A stretch of 64,000 bases of DNA from Vigna angularis (taxonomy: Eukaryota > Streptophyta > Magnoliopsida > Fabales > Fabaceae). This document shows positions 61,076 through 64,000 of the stretch, piece by piece. How positions within the stretch are numbered: the first letter of the stretch is position 1; every line of letters begins with the position of its first letter. The notes below the pieces were generated by a model. The model made no database searches, was not told where the DNA came from, and saw only the letters and a list, made by a program, of their open reading frames with translations. The position numbers and the translations under genes were made by a program. The stretch lies in NCBI RefSeq assembly GCF_016808095.1, contig NC_068975.1, positions 28,943,501-29,007,500 of the forward strand. The letters are read 5' to 3'.

Positions 61076-62937
61076 TTCTAACATTAATCAAATTATTTTA
61101 ACTTTCACAAACTTTATTCTTAAATCCACTCACGTTACCTCCAAATTCATTAAGAAAAAAAAACACAAACTTTACCTTTAAATGTATCAAATTTCATCCA
61201 CTTATTATCTCTCAAATTTATCATTTCAAAGAAAAACACTCCTTAAATTCATCGTCTCAAAAGAACATGCCATCAAAATGAAAAGTACACGTAGAATTGA
61301 TTTGTCCCATATATCTTATTGAAGAAGGAATTTGGATTAAGTTCTATATTAAGATAAAATGATAATAAAAATCTGTAAATCATATTTCTTACTTTCATTT
61401 TTTGTTAATATTTATTTATCTTAATTGTTTAAAATGATTACTATTTCAATTGAATGTATTATCATGATTAATTTTAAACATGTTTTAATTAATTTTTAAT
61501 ATTTAATTAATAATATGGGTCGTATATTTATGTTTAAGGTTATTTTCTTTTTATATATATTTTATTTAATCGAGTCCCGTAAACTTTGAGCAGTCATGGT
61601 AAATTAATGTTAATGATGTTAAAAGGTAATTATTTGTTAATTCAAATTTGCTTCTCTCTTTAATCTCCTTTGTTCCATTACACGACTCAATCATAAACCA
61701 TGGCGACAACTACCACCACTCCAATGACACCTACCATCACCATTATCACTTCAACGACACTAACCCCTTTCACCCTCTCTCCTTTACCATGTCCACTATT
61801 TTAATTTCACATTCTCTCTTCCAACCTCTTCCAACCTTTACATGTTATAAACCTTCATAAAACTCCTAAAAAAAACTAAAAATCCAACAATTTGAATTAA
61901 TCACAACCATCAAACTCGTGAAAGACACAACCACCAAGAAATCAAAATCAAATAAGCAAATTGGAACTTAAGATTATCATAATTCACCTGAGGCCAGGAA
62001 ATAACACTTGGATATATGAAACCTTATGTTGTTGGAGTAAGAGTCAAAATAAAGGATTGCACCTTACAAAACCCTACATTAGGTAGAGTTGGGATATTTG
62101 ATTTTGTATAGTTCCTGACTTTAAATTTTACTTTTCCAACTTCTTTTTATTTTTAACATAATGATGAAAAGGAGGAGGGTGGATGTGTGGTGAATAAAAT
62201 GACAATACACAATGTTTATTTATTATCAATTCGCAACAAAAAAATTCCGTCTATGAGAATACTATTTTAAAAATATTTGTTAATATTTTAAAATTTGCAA
62301 ATATTCATAAATACTTGCAAATATTTTTAAAAAATATTTTATATATATTTAAAATAAAATATAAATTAAATTACAAAAAATATAATATAAATTAAATTAA
62401 ATACAAATTAAAATTTATTTGAAATTAAATTAAATTAAATAAAATATAAAATAAATTTTCATTTTAATATTTTGCATGTAATGGATACATACAAATACAT
62501 ATATTATAATACTTGCATCGATTCGTTTATAAACAAGTATAAAAAAAATCTCGCTATCTACTATCTGCAAGAAATAAATCTTTGCATATACTATCTATTT
62601 TTCACGAATTTTATCACAAATACCTAAAAATATGGATAATTATCGTTAGAACCTTAATTATTATTGTACTTTGATGATGGAGAAAAAAAAACTTGATGGA
62701 CACATGTCAACTTTATTGATATTAATCCTTATATAGAAAAATGTTTCATTAACCCTATTCAAAAGATATGAAACTAAAAAATAATAAATACAAAAAACAA
62801 AAATAAATTATAAATATAATCATAATAATAACAAAGTTACTAATCAAACCATTCTAAATCATGACCGAAAGTTATTTCATAACAAACAAATAATTATAAA
62901 TATATAATTTTGTCAACTAATATTTCGTAATCTCAGA
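58104..62937. other. AT-rich intergenic DNA
   Basis: No gene recognised. Two overlapping minus-strand frames (60369-60666) in a slightly GC-richer patch match no family I know. A low-complexity AT stretch lies at 62260-62470. Confidence 0.55.
61035..61071. repeat. CT/TA compound microsatellite
   Basis: A short CTCTCT run leads into about 37 bases of TA. Confidence 0.85.
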
Positions 62938-63330
62938 TTAAAGTTTAAATAATCAATAATCCAAGTATTTATAGTACAAACAAAAACGTATTAATTACTT
63001 ATGGTTATTATAATTAGGATGTAAGAATAATCAATATTTCGTAACAACTTTTTAAAGAACGAGATACCTTTTATTTCATATTAAAGTTTAAATAATCAAT
63101 AATGCAAGTATTTATAGCCAAACAAAAACGTATTAATTACTTATGGTTATTATAATTAGGATGTAATTATAATTAGGATGTAAGAATAATCAATATTTCG
63201 TAACAACTTCTTAAAGAACGAGATACCTTTTATCTCATATTAAAGTTTAAATAATCAATAATGCAAGTATTTATAGCCAAATAAAAACTTCTTAATTACT
63301 TATGGTTGTTATAATTGGAATGTAAGAATA
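62938..63330. repeat. Tandem repeat of about 143 bp, 2.7 copies
   Basis: TTAAAGTTTAAATAATCAATAA recurs at 62938, 63081 and 63240. The second interval is 16 bases longer because AATTAGGATGTAATTA is duplicated inside it. Each unit also holds TATTTCGTAA and ATTACTTATGGTT. Confidence 0.88.
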
Positions 63331-63704
63331 CCCTATTGACAATAAACAATTCGAAAGATTGAAATTAAAATATTATGTCAACTTTATTGTTTTTTCTTAC
63401 TCTCAACTAAGTAGAAATAGTTTTACCAATTAGTTTATAAATAATCAGAAAAAAAAATTGCGTAAGTGTTGGTCAATTTAATGAAAGTATATTTCTGGTT
63501 GCTTTACAAATCTGTTTATATTGAATTAAATTGTTCATAGTGGATAATAAACCAAGAATTATAACATTTAATTTTCTCTAACCAGCATTGTATTTTGGGA
63601 ACTTCAAATATACACAAGTTTTTTCATTTGGCATTTGAACCGGTGGTTGCTTGTTCCTTTCCATCAGAACCTTCCTGGCATATGAACACACTTGACCGAG
63701 AAAG
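63331..63704. other. Upstream region of the off-window gene
   Basis: Sits between the 143-bp tandem repeat and the TATA box at 63765. It would be the proximal promoter if that gene is real. No specific element can be called. Confidence 0.4.
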
Positions 63705-63764
63705 TTAAAGAAGATTCGCGTTTTCTTTTCTTTTTCTCATTTTCTCTTTGGAGCATCTTCTGCT

Positions 63765-63772
63765 TATAAATA
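63765..63772 (+). promoter_or_regulatory. TATA box of a gene continuing beyond the window
   Basis: TATAAATA on the plus strand. Downstream the sequence becomes richer in GC and C/T (63830-64000) and ends in a (TTTC)n run, the usual look of a plant 5' leader. No start codon with a credible protein lies before the window ends, so the coding part would be to the right. Confidence 0.5.
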
Positions 63773-63794
63773 CAGAATTACTATTCTGTATTAT

Positions 63795-64000
63795 TATTAT
63801 TATTATTATTAATATTATCATTTTCTTCCGCATAATCGAAACCTGCAATTTACGATTCTCTTTCCAGCTACTGCCGCTGCTGTGGTCTCCATTTCCAGGG
63901 GGTTCCACTCGTTGAAATCTTTCTCATTGCAGATTTAACTCCGCTTCGCGTGCTTCGATTGTTCTCTTCGCTTCTCTTTCTTTCTTTCTTTCTTTTTCAT
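63795..64000 (+). other. Putative 5' leader of an off-window gene
   Basis: Pyrimidine-rich sequence about 25-230 bases downstream of a TATA box, with an ATT microsatellite at its start and a CTTT run at its end. The higher GC compared with the previous 5 kb suggests the edge of a transcribed gene. A minus-strand open frame here (63705-63908) is low in complexity and not credible. Confidence 0.4.

Overview
The window looks like an AT-rich, gene-poor stretch of a eudicot nuclear genome. A legume of the bean tribe (Phaseoleae) is my best guess, based on the look of the repeats; this was not tested. Pointers to a plant nuclear genome are an intron-containing R2R3-MYB gene, a decayed plastid DNA insertion (end of ycf2, ycf15 relic, trnL-CAA), a CACTA transposon with plant-type TNP2 and Ulp1 domains, and several solo LTRs. 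I found only one host gene that looks complete.

Layout. 1-11.5 kb: AT-rich DNA with a 1.57-kb long inverted-repeat element (5231-6796) and a 346-bp Mutator-type MITE with a perfect 9-bp target duplication (8449-8794). 11.5-16.7 kb: a solo LTR (11485-11876), a degenerate LTR-like block (about 12018-12400), a plastid insertion (about 13020-14095), and a GC-rich 1.67-kb LTR sitting inside a TA microsatellite (14944-16615) that carries 19-bp and 17-bp minisatellites. 20.1-22.1 kb: the MYB108/MYB78-like gene on the minus strand, with three exons, a TATA box and a long GA/CT tract in its leader. 26.1-33.6 kb: two more solo LTRs (26083-26538 and 33011-33593) and degenerate palindromic repeat regions.

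34.5-41.4 kb: a CACTA (En/Spm) element of 6934 bp with a perfect ATA target duplication. It has palindromic subterminal repeats, a TNP2-type transposase gene that has lost its catalytic core, and an 11-exon second gene ending in a Ulp1-like cysteine protease domain. 42-45 kb: two tandem repeat families. 47988-52754: a Mutator-like element with 203-bp terminal inverted repeats, an internal array of nearly identical 575-bp units, and a minus-strand GRF zinc-finger/zinc-knuckle ORF. 57.3-58.1 kb: an 807-bp inverted-repeat element packed with palindromes. 62.9-63.35 kb: a short tandem repeat. The last 250 bases look like a promoter and 5' leader of a plus-strand gene that continues beyond the window.

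Nothing here is clearly a new biological system. The most informative items are the CACTA element, whose point lesions all fit cytosine deamination; the set of related solo LTRs with private minisatellites near one end; and the recently expanded satellite inside the Mutator-like element.
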